NCBI GenBank assembly: GCA_020350285.1
Contig: CP070708.1
Location: 1,785,222 to 1,849,221, forward strand
DNA: 64,000 nucleotides
Source: Anaerolineaceae bacterium
GTDB taxonomy: Bacteria; Chloroflexota; Anaerolineae; Anaerolineales; E44-bin32
Reading direction: 5' to 3'
Position 1 is the stretch's first letter; each line of letters starts with the position of its first letter. Below the pieces are notes generated by a model. That model worked only from the letters and a program-made list of their open reading frames with translations. It was not told the DNA's origin and did no database searches. Shown piece by piece: positions 8,006-16,599 of the stretch. A program made the translations under genes and the position numbers.

Positions 8006-9041
8006 CGAGAGTGATCTCCTCGATCTTCATGCCATCGAGATCACTTCGTCCTAAGCCCATTTCCGTCCCAGCCACGACATACCTGAGATGTTCCGGCCTA
8101 AGCCCAAACAAGGTGGCCGCGTAGCTGTCGGCAGCCACGATATCAGGACTCGCGATCAACGTGTCGATTTTTTGGACATCGTTCAAGTTCCCACCGGCAG
8201 GGCCATTGTCCCTCAAGATCCGCACCGCATCGACGATCGTCAAGGCAGGTCGGATTCGACTGGTAAGATCAGCTAATCGTTGGCCAAGGTTGCGATGCAT
8301 CGCCGGTCGGTCTTTGATGACCCCCATGAGGTTTTTCATGCCTAGAGTTAAACGAGCCAGGCCGTGGTGCTTTGCAATCGGCACATTGATCACCACATCC
8401 GCTGCAAGAACGTCATCATAGATGTCACAGACACGCAGGTCGACCGCTTCAGGTATCTCAGTCCGTACGAATTTAAATGATGAGATCATCTCCATCATAC
8501 CGCCGGCCGCAAGAACTTGATCCTGAATACCGCTTCTGATATATGCCCGCTCTGAAGTGCCTCCAAATGGATAATCCATCACCCGCACTCGTCCTGCACC
8601 GGCCTCCCAACACAATTTCACCAACGCTCCAACAACCCATGGGTTGGTTGTGGATGCATATTCATAGGTGTGATACGCGACGCAAATGTTTGGTTTGATG
8701 ATCACATCATCCCCGGAGTTGACAAACCTTCCCATACCTCCTAACGCAGCGAGGGCCGTCCTCACCAGCTGTTCTGGTTCGCCGGCGCGCACTACGGCTA
8801 GATCTGGATAACTCAGTGTCGGTGTTGGTTCCGGGGTCGCGCTGGGCTCCGGTGTCGGGGTTAATTCCGGAGAAGGTGGGACTTGCTCAGGAGTTAATGT
8901 TAGGGTCGATTTATCAGGCGGTGGAGCAGCTTGGCGTTGGTCGTCAGCCTTTCCACAAGCTGTGAGGATCCTCGCGCTAGTTATAGCTCCTGCCTGTATC
9001 GCAATCCAACGCAGAAATGACCGCCGTGACATCCTTGCCAT
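7998..9041 (-). CDS. DUF362 domain protein, exported (Tat-like or lipoprotein signal)
   Basis: A 347-residue protein. The N-terminus MSRRSFLRWIAIQAG has a twin-arginine-like signal and a following LTAC that could be a lipobox. A TP/EP-rich linker covers residues ~35-75. The rest is a DUF362 domain (VIIKPNICVAYHTYEYASTT, then MDYPFGGTSERAYI, VINVPIAKHHGLARLTLGMKN). DUF362 proteins often accompany or contain 4Fe-4S modules; here the iron-sulfur partner is the overlapping next gene. The ATG at 9041 has an AAAGGAG site. The biochemical activity of the family is not established. Confidence 0.88.
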   Translation of the reverse strand: MARMSRRSFLRWIAIQAGAITSARILTACGKADDQRQAAPPPDKSTLTLTPEQVPPSPELTPTPEPSATPEPTPTLSYPDLAVVRAGEPEQLVRTALAALGGMGRFVNSGDDVIIKPNICVAYHTYEYASTTNPWVVGALVKLCWEAGAGRVRVMDYPFGGTSERAYIRSGIQDQVLAAGGMMEMISSFKFVRTEIPEAVDLRVCDIYDDVLAADVVINVPIAKHHGLARLTLGMKNLMGVIKDRPAMHRNLGQRLADLTSRIRPALTIVDAVRILRDNGPAGGNLNDVQKIDTLIASPDIVAADSYAATLFGLRPEHLRYVVAGTEMGLGRSDLDGMKIEEITLGA

Positions 9042-9211
9042 ACCAACCCGCTCCTTTCAGACCTCTGAATGTGGAATGAGTGATGGAATGTGCTCACTCC
9101 GTAATTGGTTATGTCTTAAGAACTTACAAATTGTACCCTAAGCCATGCATACGTCAGCAACACAGAACGAGCATACTGTAGCGTCACTTCAGATTCAATT
9201 TACGACTAACA

Positions 9212-9244
9212 ACCTTCCCGGGAGCTCAAAGCTCCCGGGAAGGT
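9212..9244. repeat. Perfect 15-bp inverted repeat (CCCGGGA hairpin)
   Basis: ACCTTCCCGGGAGCT and its exact complement are separated by CAA. It lies in the 279-base gap between the DUF362 gene (leftward) and the Mth938 gene. No T-run follows on either strand, so it is not a classic terminator. Related hairpins occur at 13213-13241 and 22953-22985. The rest of the gap shows nothing else clear. Confidence 0.85.
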
Positions 9245-9320
9245 AAACGGTAAATCATCCATCTTCGACTCAAAAGTTCATACACAGAATAGAAAAGACA
9301 TGATCTCCTTGATGAGTACC

Positions 9321-9683
9321 TCAGCAGGTCACGTGGAACAGTCCGATAACCTTGCCCTTGGATTTATTCCAGATGGTTGCGGCATCTGGCGTGGCTGCCA
9401 ATTTCACCTCGCAGTGATGTTTCTTGAAATAATCCGCCGCCTCATCAGACAAGCGTACTGAGTCAAATTGTCCCGTTCCAATGATGAGAAGCTCGATCCC
9501 CTCCTCGTACACATACTTCGCCTCATCCAAAGAAATGACATGTGACGTGCCAAAGATCCGTTTCGACAGCTTCTTCTTACGCTTCTTGATCTCGCCTCCC
9601 AGACTCAGTATGACATCATTCCGGATCTTCCGATCCCCAATCGTGATCGAACCGAAGCTTGTGGTTTCGATCTTTGGTTTCAT
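9321..9683 (-). CDS. Mth938-like domain protein
   Basis: A 120-residue single-domain protein of the Mth938/AAMDC family. Typical features are the N-terminal ETTSFGSITIGDRKI, the strand LLIIGTGQFDSVRLSDEA and the helix-strand unit EAADYFKKHHCEVKLAATPDAATIWN, ending in VIGLFHVTC. There is no signal peptide. The molecular role of the family in bacteria is unknown. It sits 46 bases downstream of adk on the same strand and may be co-transcribed with it. Confidence 0.85.
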   Translation of the reverse strand: MKPKIETTSFGSITIGDRKIRNDVILSLGGEIKKRKKKLSKRIFGTSHVISLDEAKYVYEEGIELLIIGTGQFDSVRLSDEAADYFKKHHCEVKLAATPDAATIWNKSKGKVIGLFHVTC

Positions 9684-9729
9684 CCTTACTCACCTATGTC
9701 AAATAACACTGAGGAGAGAATACATGCTT

Positions 9730-10383
9730 CTACTTCATCAAGCTACGCACGACCTCAGATAAAGCAGAGTTGACAGTTTCAATATCCCCTGACCCATCCA
9801 CTTCCGTTAATAAACCGTATTGCCGATAAAAATCTATCAGCGGCGATGTCTGTTGGTGATAGACCTCGAGACGCGCCCGCACCGTCTCCGGCTTGTCATC
9901 ATCCCTTTGATAAATATTTGCACCGCATGTATCACACACCCCTTGTTTTTGTGGAGGTTTGAATTGGATGTGATAGGGTGTCTGGCATCGCCGGCAAATC
10001 CGCCGACCGGATAGCCGATGAACCAACTCCTCATCGGGAACTGCGATGTAAAGCACACCGTCCAACGTTCGACCCAACCCGGTGAGAATTTCTTTTAAAC
10101 CCTCGGCTTGAGCAAGCGTGCGAGGAAATCCGTCCAAGATGACGCCGTTCTCATACTCGGGTCGCTTTATTCGATCCCGTATCATCGCGATCGTAACATC
10201 ATCAGGAACCAATTCGCCTTCAGCGATATACCGATTAGCTAATAAACCTAGCTCTGTCTTGTTCTTCAGGTTTTCACGAAAGAGATCACCGCTCGCCACA
10301 TGAGGCAGTTCGAACTCCTCTGCCAATCGTTCTGCTTGGGTTCCTTTACCGGCTCCGGGTGGTCCAAGCAAGACAAGATTCAT
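9730..10383 (-). CDS. adk: Adenylate kinase
   Basis: Converts AMP plus ATP to two ADP in the cytoplasm. The product has 217 residues when started at the ATG at 10383, five bases after GGAGG; a second ATG at 10386 is adjacent and a longer frame exists, but the family N-terminus MNLVLLGPPGAGKGTQAERL begins here. The P-loop is GPPGAGKGT, the AMP-binding helix has SGDLFREN and the core LDGFPRTLAQAE is intact. The LID carries a four-cysteine zinc site (CRRC and CDTC), as in many Gram-positive-type enzymes. It is not in the secY ribosomal cluster where adk often lies. Confidence 0.97.
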   Translation of the reverse strand: MNLVLLGPPGAGKGTQAERLAEEFELPHVASGDLFRENLKNKTELGLLANRYIAEGELVPDDVTIAMIRDRIKRPEYENGVILDGFPRTLAQAEGLKEILTGLGRTLDGVLYIAVPDEELVHRLSGRRICRRCQTPYHIQFKPPQKQGVCDTCGANIYQRDDDKPETVRARLEVYHQQTSPLIDFYRQYGLLTEVDGSGDIETVNSALSEVVRSLMK

Positions 10384-10600
10384 CATCACCTCCCATTCGA
10401 GGAAGCACCCTCTGTACATCGGTATGGATATGTACAGATTGATCTCTGGTAGATGCATAGGAGACCAAGGAACGACACATCCATGGTGATCGATTGTTTA
10501 ACCTAAGACCTGATATCGCGCATCAGTAACGATAGCACAAAACGCTTCGACCCGTTACTCTCCTCAACTCACCCTTCAAGTATATGGTATAGGGGATCAT

Positions 10601-10700
10601 TCATCCTCTCCCTTTTAGGGAGAGAGTCGGGGTGAGGGTGGATATAGTCAGCCAACCTCCCCTCACCCTACCCCTCTCCCCACAGGGGAGAGGGGATCAG
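10601..10700. repeat. CTCTCCC/GGGAGAG repeat block
   Basis: Two GC-rich hairpins stand side by side: CTCTCCC/GGGAGAG (10606-10624) and CCCCTCTCCCC/GGGGAGAGGGG (10671-10695). They are linked by GGGTGAGGG and CCCTCACCC, which are also complementary, so the whole block can fold on itself. A related half copy lies at 62924-62964. This fills the 320-base gap between adk and the second membrane fusion gene. No gene is seen there. Confidence 0.75.
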
Positions 10701-10703
10701 ATC

Positions 10704-11684
10704 TCACGGAATGATGATCGCATCCGCTGGCATGCCCGGTTTTACTCGTCCATCAGGGTCGTCAATCAGGATCTCAACTGCAAAGACCAGCTTCACCCGT
10801 TCCTCCTCTGTTTGAACCTCCGTTGGTGTGAACTGCGCTTGATCAGCGATGTAGCGCACGCGCCCCTCGAAAACAGCTTCAGGGTAGGCATCGACCCTGA
10901 TCTCCACCTCATCACCCACATTGACTTTGGCTACTTGTGCTTCAGGTACATATACCGTTAATGTCAGGAAAGGTGGATCCAGTATGGTGGCCAGTGGCGC
11001 ACCAGGTGCAGCCACCTCTCCCACTCTTACAAGCAATTGACTCACAATGCCGGTAACCGGGGCGCTCAGAGAAAGCTCATCCAATTGATGCTCGACCAAC
11101 TGCAGGTTAGACATCGCTTCGTCTACCCCTGCTTTTGCTATATCTAGATCTCCTTCGAAGGGCCCTGCTTCAACTTGCGTAAGTTGAGCCTGGGCGAGTA
11201 CTACGCCTGCGCGCATCACCTCTACGGCAGATTCGGCAGCATGTAGCTCCGCCTCGGGCGGTTTGTAAGGCTTGTAACTCTCCTTTAATAAATCCAAGGT
11301 CGCCTGCGCAGCATCCAGATCAGCCTTTGCCGCGTTGAGTTGAGCCTGGGCTTTTGTAAGATCCTCCGGTCGCGGTTGATTCTCGAGTGCACTCAAAGCC
11401 GCTTCCGCAACTATTATGCCGGCCTGCGCTAAATCGTGGGCACGATCCAATGCTGACGTGTCAAGAGACACTACAGTATGGCCTATTTGAACCCTTTCCC
11501 CCTGCTTGGCCATGATCTCATTGACCCGCCCACCAAAGGCTGAGGCGATCGTGTATTCCCTTCCTTCAATAAAACCAGAGGCGCTGATCTCATCCTGATC
11601 CGCTGAGGAAAATGCCTGACACCCTACCAGGAGGGCTACAAAACTTAATGAAATGAGGAATATGAATGCACGTTTTGAGATCAT
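10704..11684 (-). CDS. HlyD-family membrane fusion lipoprotein
   Basis: A 326-residue periplasmic adaptor of an ABC exporter. It has a lipoprotein signal with lipobox LVGC near residue 22. A lipoyl half-motif follows (GREYTIASAFGGRVNEIMAKQGERVQIGHTVVSLDTSAL), then a long Ala/Glu-rich coiled coil (residues ~85-200), the second lipoyl half (LSLSAPVTGIVSQLLVRVGE) and a beta-barrel ending in VKPGMPADAIII. The N-terminus overlaps the stop of the preceding adaptor gene by four bases (ATGA). It is the last gene of the minus-strand block and resembles YbhG-type adaptors. Confidence 0.9.
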   Translation of the reverse strand: MISKRAFIFLISLSFVALLVGCQAFSSADQDEISASGFIEGREYTIASAFGGRVNEIMAKQGERVQIGHTVVSLDTSALDRAHDLAQAGIIVAEAALSALENQPRPEDLTKAQAQLNAAKADLDAAQATLDLLKESYKPYKPPEAELHAAESAVEVMRAGVVLAQAQLTQVEAGPFEGDLDIAKAGVDEAMSNLQLVEHQLDELSLSAPVTGIVSQLLVRVGEVAAPGAPLATILDPPFLTLTVYVPEAQVAKVNVGDEVEIRVDAYPEAVFEGRVRYIADQAQFTPTEVQTEEERVKLVFAVEILIDDPDGRVKPGMPADAIIIP

Positions 11685-13195
11685 GGACTTACTCCGAAAG
11701 TGACGTCCGCTGGCAAGCCAGGTTTCAACGCTCCGCCTAGGTTAAGGACGAGGATCCGGACTTCGTAGACCAGGATCACTCGCTCTTCCGGCGTTTGGAC
11801 GTTACGCGGTGTAAACTCAGCTTGATCAGAGATGAAGATGACCAAACCGTTGAAGGTCCTCTCCGGGTATGCATCTACTCTTACCTGCACGGTGTCGCCC
11901 ACGTTCGCCCAACCCAAGTCGGCTTCGGGCAAATATACCGATACCTCAAGCTGATCTAGGTCAGCAATGGTAGCAACTGGCCAACCAGGCATGACCAATT
12001 CACCAGGCTGGAAAAATCTATCGAGCAATACTCCATCGATAGGGGATCGTATCTCGGCCCGCGAGATTCGGTCGTCAAATTGAGCCAATTCGGCCGCCGC
12101 GGCATCAACAGTTGCGCGCGCGGCGTCTACATCCTCTTCCTTTGGACCTTCCTCTAAAGCCCCCTGGATTGCTTCAGCGGCTTCCAACGCGGCTCGGGCT
12201 TGGTCAACACCCGCTTGGGCGATGGCGGTCTGTTCATCCCTCACCCTCCGAGGTGTATCCTTTGCGTCTTCAAGCGCTATGAGTTCTCCATCTAACACTG
12301 CCTGTGACTGGTCTACAGCGGCTTGAGCGACTGCCAGATCTACATCACGCGGTCCAGCTTCAAGCATCTCCAAACCTGCTACCGCTGCCTCGTATCGTGC
12401 ATGAGCGGCAGCTCGCTGAGCTTGAAGGAGTGAGGTATCGAGGGAAATTACGATCTCACCTTGCTTGATCGTCTCACCCTTATCCACGGCATACTCATCC
12501 CAGCCCCGACCATCAAAGCTCGCAACTCCCTCATTGGTGTCGAACCAGACCATCCCCTCTTCGTCGACCACGATCGAATGAATGACGTTAACTATCAATC
12601 CATCCTCTTTGGTGTAGGTGATCCAATTCTCCCCGTCAAACTGGGTGACACCTCCACCATCGGTGCCAAACCACATTTCACTCTCTGAAGCAACGGCGAT
12701 GGAAAGGACTCGACTCGCTCCCAAACCGTCTTCAGTTGTGTAATGGATCCAAGTATCACCATCAAAACGACTGACACCACTCTCTGTACCAAACCACACA
12801 AAGCCGTCAGAATCCACAGCGATAGCTTCTACCTCGTATCCGCCAAGACCATCCTCAGGTGTATACGTTTCGCTTGTTTCACCATCGAATCGCGAGACGC
12901 CTCCCTCAACAGCCATCCACATTACACCATCAGGCTCCATTGCCACAGGCCATCCAAGATCCCCCTCGATAAGCTCGCCAAATGGCACTGTTTTCACCCG
13001 ACCTCCATCTTCAGGAGCCAAGGAGATGATCTTTGCCTCCAACATCCCCATCACGGTATATCCCCGCGCTGTCGGCGCGGCCAGTTCCAAGTCCTCTAAG
13101 ATCTGTTGCCCCGCTTCCGGAACGGACACGAAATACGCGACCACAATGAGAATGATCAGTACGGTAGTCAAGATGATAATGGTTGATCTACGCAT
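11681..13195 (-). CDS. HlyD-family membrane fusion protein with inserted beta-propeller repeats
   Basis: A 504-residue protein when started at ATG 13195, which has a GAGGT site; the longer in-frame start would include an intergenic hairpin. An N-terminal anchor helix (residues ~6-25) is followed by the first lipoyl half, MGMLEAKIISLAPEDGGRV (to ~70). Instead of continuing, the chain then runs through about four ~40-residue propeller repeats (residues ~75-235; patterns such as GVSRFDGDTWIHYTTEDGLG and IAVDSDGFVWFGT). It resumes with the second half, DKGETIKQGEIVISLDTSLL. A coiled coil (~256-375), the return strand (AEIRSPIDGVLLDRFFQPGE) and the barrel complete a normal adaptor. It belongs with the ABC-2 exporter genes immediately upstream. 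Confidence 0.88.
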   Translation of the reverse strand: MRRSTIIILTTVLIILIVVAYFVSVPEAGQQILEDLELAAPTARGYTVMGMLEAKIISLAPEDGGRVKTVPFGELIEGDLGWPVAMEPDGVMWMAVEGGVSRFDGETSETYTPEDGLGGYEVEAIAVDSDGFVWFGTESGVSRFDGDTWIHYTTEDGLGASRVLSIAVASESEMWFGTDGGGVTQFDGENWITYTKEDGLIVNVIHSIVVDEEGMVWFDTNEGVASFDGRGWDEYAVDKGETIKQGEIVISLDTSLLQAQRAAAHARYEAAVAGLEMLEAGPRDVDLAVAQAAVDQSQAVLDGELIALEDAKDTPRRVRDEQTAIAQAGVDQARAALEAAEAIQGALEEGPKEEDVDAARATVDAAAAELAQFDDRISRAEIRSPIDGVLLDRFFQPGELVMPGWPVATIADLDQLEVSVYLPEADLGWANVGDTVQVRVDAYPERTFNGLVIFISDQAEFTPRNVQTPEERVILVYEVRILVLNLGGALKPGLPADVTFGVSP

Positions 13196-13212
13196 AGAGA
13201 CCTCATGTCCAA

Positions 13213-13241
13213 CTTCCCGGGAGCAATAAACCCCCGGGAAG
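13213..13241. repeat. CCCGGGA hairpin between exporter genes
   Basis: CTTCCCGGG/CCCGGGAAG with an 11-base loop, placed between the ATPase stop (13252) and the adaptor start (13195). It shares the core of the hairpin at 9212-9244. It could act as an mRNA processing or stability element between the exporter and adaptor cistrons (inference). Confidence 0.75.
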
Positions 13242-13251
13242 CTTAAATAAT

Positions 13252-14193
13252 TCAACGCATACAAGCGACAAAGACGTCCTCCAATGAAGGCTCAATGACA
13301 GCCATTTCACCGGGTTCAACCCCCGCACCTCGCAGTTCGGCTATGATGGTAGCCATATGCGTCTCGATCTCAGGGGCGACAACATGTACCAATGCCCCAT
13401 AGAGAGCTACCTCCTCCAACGGCAGGCGTCCAGCCTCCGAAGCTTCACGTAAGGCTCCAACCGCCCGACCGGGATCATCGGGCGCGATCTCAAGGACCTT
13501 GCCTCGCATCATATCTATTTTGATTTGTTCTGGTGAACCACGCGCGATGATATGGCCGCGCTGCAGCAAGGCCAATCGATGACAATGTTCGGCCTCGTCC
13601 ATGTAATGGGTGGTTACGAAAACCGTGATCCCCTCGGCTGCCAACTCATAGAGCAAGTCCCAGAATGCTCTTCGGGATAGAGGGTCAACACCGGCCGTCG
13701 GTTCGTCAAGAAAAACGAGCTCGGGTCGATGAAGAATAGCAGCCGTGAGTGCTAGGCGTTGTCGCCAACCACCTGCCAAGTCCCTTGTTCGTACGGACTC
13801 GCGGCCCTCCAAGCCGGCCATGTGCAAAGCATCATTGATCCTGTCCACCATTTCGGTGTCTGTCAATCCATACACTTGTCCATAAAAGCGCAGGTTTTCG
13901 ATCACCCGCAGGTCATTATAAAGACTGAACTGCTGCGACATGTACCCCACGCGCGGTCGAATACGCTCTGGTTGGCGAGCAACTGGAACGCCCAAGACCT
14001 CGACTGTCCCTCCTGTGGGTTGAAGTAAGCCGAGCATCATCCGAATGGTGGTCGTCTTACCAGAACCGTTTGGACCAAGAAAGCCGAAGATCTCCCCGTG
14101 GCGGACATTGAAGTCAATCCCGGAAACCGCGGTGAAATCGCCAAATTGTTTCAACAAACCTCGGGCCTGGATCGCATGTCCGTTCGAGACCAT
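13252..14193 (-). CDS. ABC exporter ATP-binding protein (YbhF-like, second NBD)
   Basis: A 313-residue ATPase. Walker A is GPNGSGKTTTIRMMLGLL. The Q-loop region is GYMSQQFSLYNDLRVIENL. The signature is the variant LAGGWRQRLAL, and Walker B is LVFLDEPTAGVDPLSRR with the switch FVTTHYMDEAEH. The C-terminal ~80 residues form the accessory domain that ends in PSLEDVFVACMR. It pairs with the two permeases upstream. Together with the ATPase at 16600-17547 it supplies the two nucleotide-binding halves that are fused in E. coli YbhF. Confidence 0.93.
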   Translation of the reverse strand: MVSNGHAIQARGLLKQFGDFTAVSGIDFNVRHGEIFGFLGPNGSGKTTTIRMMLGLLQPTGGTVEVLGVPVARQPERIRPRVGYMSQQFSLYNDLRVIENLRFYGQVYGLTDTEMVDRINDALHMAGLEGRESVRTRDLAGGWRQRLALTAAILHRPELVFLDEPTAGVDPLSRRAFWDLLYELAAEGITVFVTTHYMDEAEHCHRLALLQRGHIIARGSPEQIKIDMMRGKVLEIAPDDPGRAVGALREASEAGRLPLEEVALYGALVHVVAPEIETHMATIIAELRGAGVEPGEMAVIEPSLEDVFVACMR

Positions 14194-14201
14194 TGAACCT
14201 C

Positions 14202-15326
14202 CTATGCCAGCGCTCTACGGACAAATCGCAAGGAGAAACCTCCAATAACTATTCCCAATCCGATCAAAGCCAATAGATGTGGCCAAAGTACCTCCAGTCC
14301 CACACCTTTGAGAAGGATCCCTCGCATGATCGCTAACCAATGGTGGGCCGGAATGAAGTTCGCAAAAACTTGCAAGATGCGGGGCATCGACTCCACCGGC
14401 GCAGCATAACCGGTGAACATGAAATCCACCATCCCGATCAACATCACCGACAGAAAGGCCTGATGCTGGGTGCGAGAAGTTACAGAGATCACCAAACCTT
14501 TCCCCAGCTCCACAATCAGATACCCAAACGCAATGATCAACAGAAGTAGAAGTGAACCGCGAACTGGAACTTTGAAGGCAAAGTGCACAATACCAAGCAT
14601 GACCACGAAATCGATAAAAGCAACCAAAATGGCTGGGATGGACTTGCCTACGATGATCTCCAAAGACGAGAACGGCATCACAAGAAGTTGTTCCAGTGTA
14701 CCCAACTCGCGTTCGCGAGCGAATGATAATGCCGCGAAAACAAGTACCGTGAACTCCAACATCAGCGCTAACTCGGCTGGCGTGGTATACAATGCCTCGC
14801 TCAATGCTTCGTTGAACCACACCCGTATGCTGGGGTTAAATCCCGACAATAAGTCCGGGGGGAGGTTCAAACGAGACAATACGATCTTCTCGTTCCACGA
14901 TCGAACTACACCTTCAACCGATCGTAGGGCTGAGGTCGCGGCGATACTTTCGGCTCCATTGAGCATGACGATAAGCTGAGGCTCTCCCATGATCGAAGCG
15001 ATCTCGCGTGAGAAACCTGGGGGGATGACCAACGCGGCATTGACCGCACCCCTAGTGAGAGCACTTTCGATTTCCTCCAAATCCGACGCCCACGCTGTGA
15101 TCTCGAAGGTTGTCGTATTTTCTAATGCTGTTACGTTCTCTCTACTGGCGTTGCTCTGGTCCTGATCGAGCACCATCAAAGGTAAGTTAGTGATCGGTCG
15201 AGAGGTTGCCCATCCGATGAGAAGCAATTCCATTGCACCGCCGATCACCATGAAGGCCGGCATCCACCAATCACGCCTCAAATGGATAAACTCTTTTACC
15301 ACCAACGACCAAATTCTTCGTATCAT
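14202..15326 (-). CDS. ABC-2 exporter permease (YbhR-like)
   Basis: A 374-residue permease with one N-terminal helix, a large periplasmic region (residues ~45-170, beginning LVLDQDQSNASRENVTALE) and five C-terminal helices. The coupling segment ARERELGTLEQLLVMPFSSLEIIVGK is typical of YbhR/YhiH-type ABC-2 proteins. The ATG overlaps the stop of the preceding permease by four bases. It forms a heterodimer with that subunit by analogy to YbhS/YbhR. Confidence 0.92.
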   Translation of the reverse strand: MIRRIWSLVVKEFIHLRRDWWMPAFMVIGGAMELLLIGWATSRPITNLPLMVLDQDQSNASRENVTALENTTTFEITAWASDLEEIESALTRGAVNAALVIPPGFSREIASIMGEPQLIVMLNGAESIAATSALRSVEGVVRSWNEKIVLSRLNLPPDLLSGFNPSIRVWFNEALSEALYTTPAELALMLEFTVLVFAALSFARERELGTLEQLLVMPFSSLEIIVGKSIPAILVAFIDFVVMLGIVHFAFKVPVRGSLLLLLIIAFGYLIVELGKGLVISVTSRTQHQAFLSVMLIGMVDFMFTGYAAPVESMPRILQVFANFIPAHHWLAIMRGILLKGVGLEVLWPHLLALIGLGIVIGGFSLRFVRRALA

Positions 15327-16456
15327 GCGAGCTTCTTCCTGAAAAAGAACGCCGCAACAGCGGTGAAGGCGAACCCTAACACGATCAACGCTATCCCATA
15401 AGGCCAGAGCACATCGAGGCCAACCCCTGTAATGAACAGACCCCGAGTGATGATCGCGTAGTGTGAACCAGGTAAAGCCAAGGCCTCCATACGCACGATG
15501 GGAGGCATCGAAGCCAGAGGGAAAAAGATACCGGTCAAGAAGAACCCAGGCAAAAAGACAACTAGGAAAGTGAGCGCCATCGCTGCGGCCTGGGTACGTA
15601 TGAAGACACCAACGATCATCCCCATGCTGAGAAGAGCGAAAAAGAAGAGGATCGAGAGCCCCAGAAAGAGCACAAAACTGCCATGAAAGGGCACATCAAA
15701 TAAAATCATCGCAATCGCAGTTGTTATAACGACATTGAGCATGCCACTGATCATGTAGGGCCCCATCTTGCCTAATAACAGTTCTGCACGACCGATAGGT
15801 GTGGCAAGTAATTGCTCCAAGGTGCCGTGCTCATGTTCGCGTGCCAGAGTCAACGCCACTAACATCCCCGGGACGCCAAGGATCATCGAGACCAGTCCTG
15901 GTATCAGGTCTACTCTTGCCTCCAAATTAGGGTTGAACCACGTTCGAACTCTTAACTCGATTGGAGCCATTGCCTCTGGATCGATCCCTAGAATGCGAAG
16001 CTGATTGGTGAGCATATCTCCGGCAAAGGTCTCTGCCCTTCGAGCGATATGATCGACTGCAAATCCGCCTGTTTGCGGTTCCGTGCCATCGATGATGACT
16101 TGCAGTGGCATACTTCTCAGCGCGAGCAAGTCGTTTGAAAAACCAGGGGGGATCACGATCGCAACATCCACATCCTCATGCAGAAGGGCGTCTTCAATCT
16201 CATCCATCGATTGAACGCGGGAATGGAGATCTAGGTCGTCACCGAGCGTGATTTGTTGGATGAAAGCACGCGAAGTCGGGCTTTGATCCAGATCCAACAC
16301 CGCCAAGGGAACATGCTCGACATCGGATGTAACTGCGTAAGCAAACAACAAAAGCAACAACGTCGGGGTAAAGATGACCAAGAACAATGTGGCCCGATCG
16401 CGTTGAATGTAGCGCAGCTCTTTACGGGTTACAGCCCATATGTGATGAAAGGACAA
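15323..16456 (-). CDS. ABC-2 exporter permease (YbhS-like)
   Basis: The start chosen is TTG 16456, which lies seven bases after a strong GGGGGAGG site and gives a 377-residue protein; the frame is open to a TTG at 16522, where the site is weaker. It has one N-terminal helix (RATLFLVIFTPTLLLLLFAYA), a periplasmic domain (LAVLDLDQSPTSRAFIQQIT) and five C-terminal helices. The coupling motif is AREHEHGTLEQLLATPIGRAELLLGK. It overlaps the next permease gene by four bases and forms part of the ATPase-permease-permease-ATPase exporter. Confidence 0.88.
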   Translation of the reverse strand: MSFHHIWAVTRKELRYIQRDRATLFLVIFTPTLLLLLFAYAVTSDVEHVPLAVLDLDQSPTSRAFIQQITLGDDLDLHSRVQSMDEIEDALLHEDVDVAIVIPPGFSNDLLALRSMPLQVIIDGTEPQTGGFAVDHIARRAETFAGDMLTNQLRILGIDPEAMAPIELRVRTWFNPNLEARVDLIPGLVSMILGVPGMLVALTLAREHEHGTLEQLLATPIGRAELLLGKMGPYMISGMLNVVITTAIAMILFDVPFHGSFVLFLGLSILFFFALLSMGMIVGVFIRTQAAAMALTFLVVFLPGFFLTGIFFPLASMPPIVRMEALALPGSHYAIITRGLFITGVGLDVLWPYGIALIVLGFAFTAVAAFFFRKKLA

Positions 16457-16599
16457 ACTTATACCTCCCCCAATAAACTCAGGGGTGTTCTTCTTTATTC
16501 CTTCGACCTTCACTCCCTTCAAGGTCTTCCATGCTAATGCTCACAAACCTCCTTTCCACTACCATCAAGCGACGACTACGCATAAGCGTGAAGGCTTTC

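Noticed and set aside
14215..14820. 201-codon frame overlapping the ABC permease at 14202-15326
   Set aside because: Out-of-frame shadow of the permease; its Cys/His-rich translation has no family motif.
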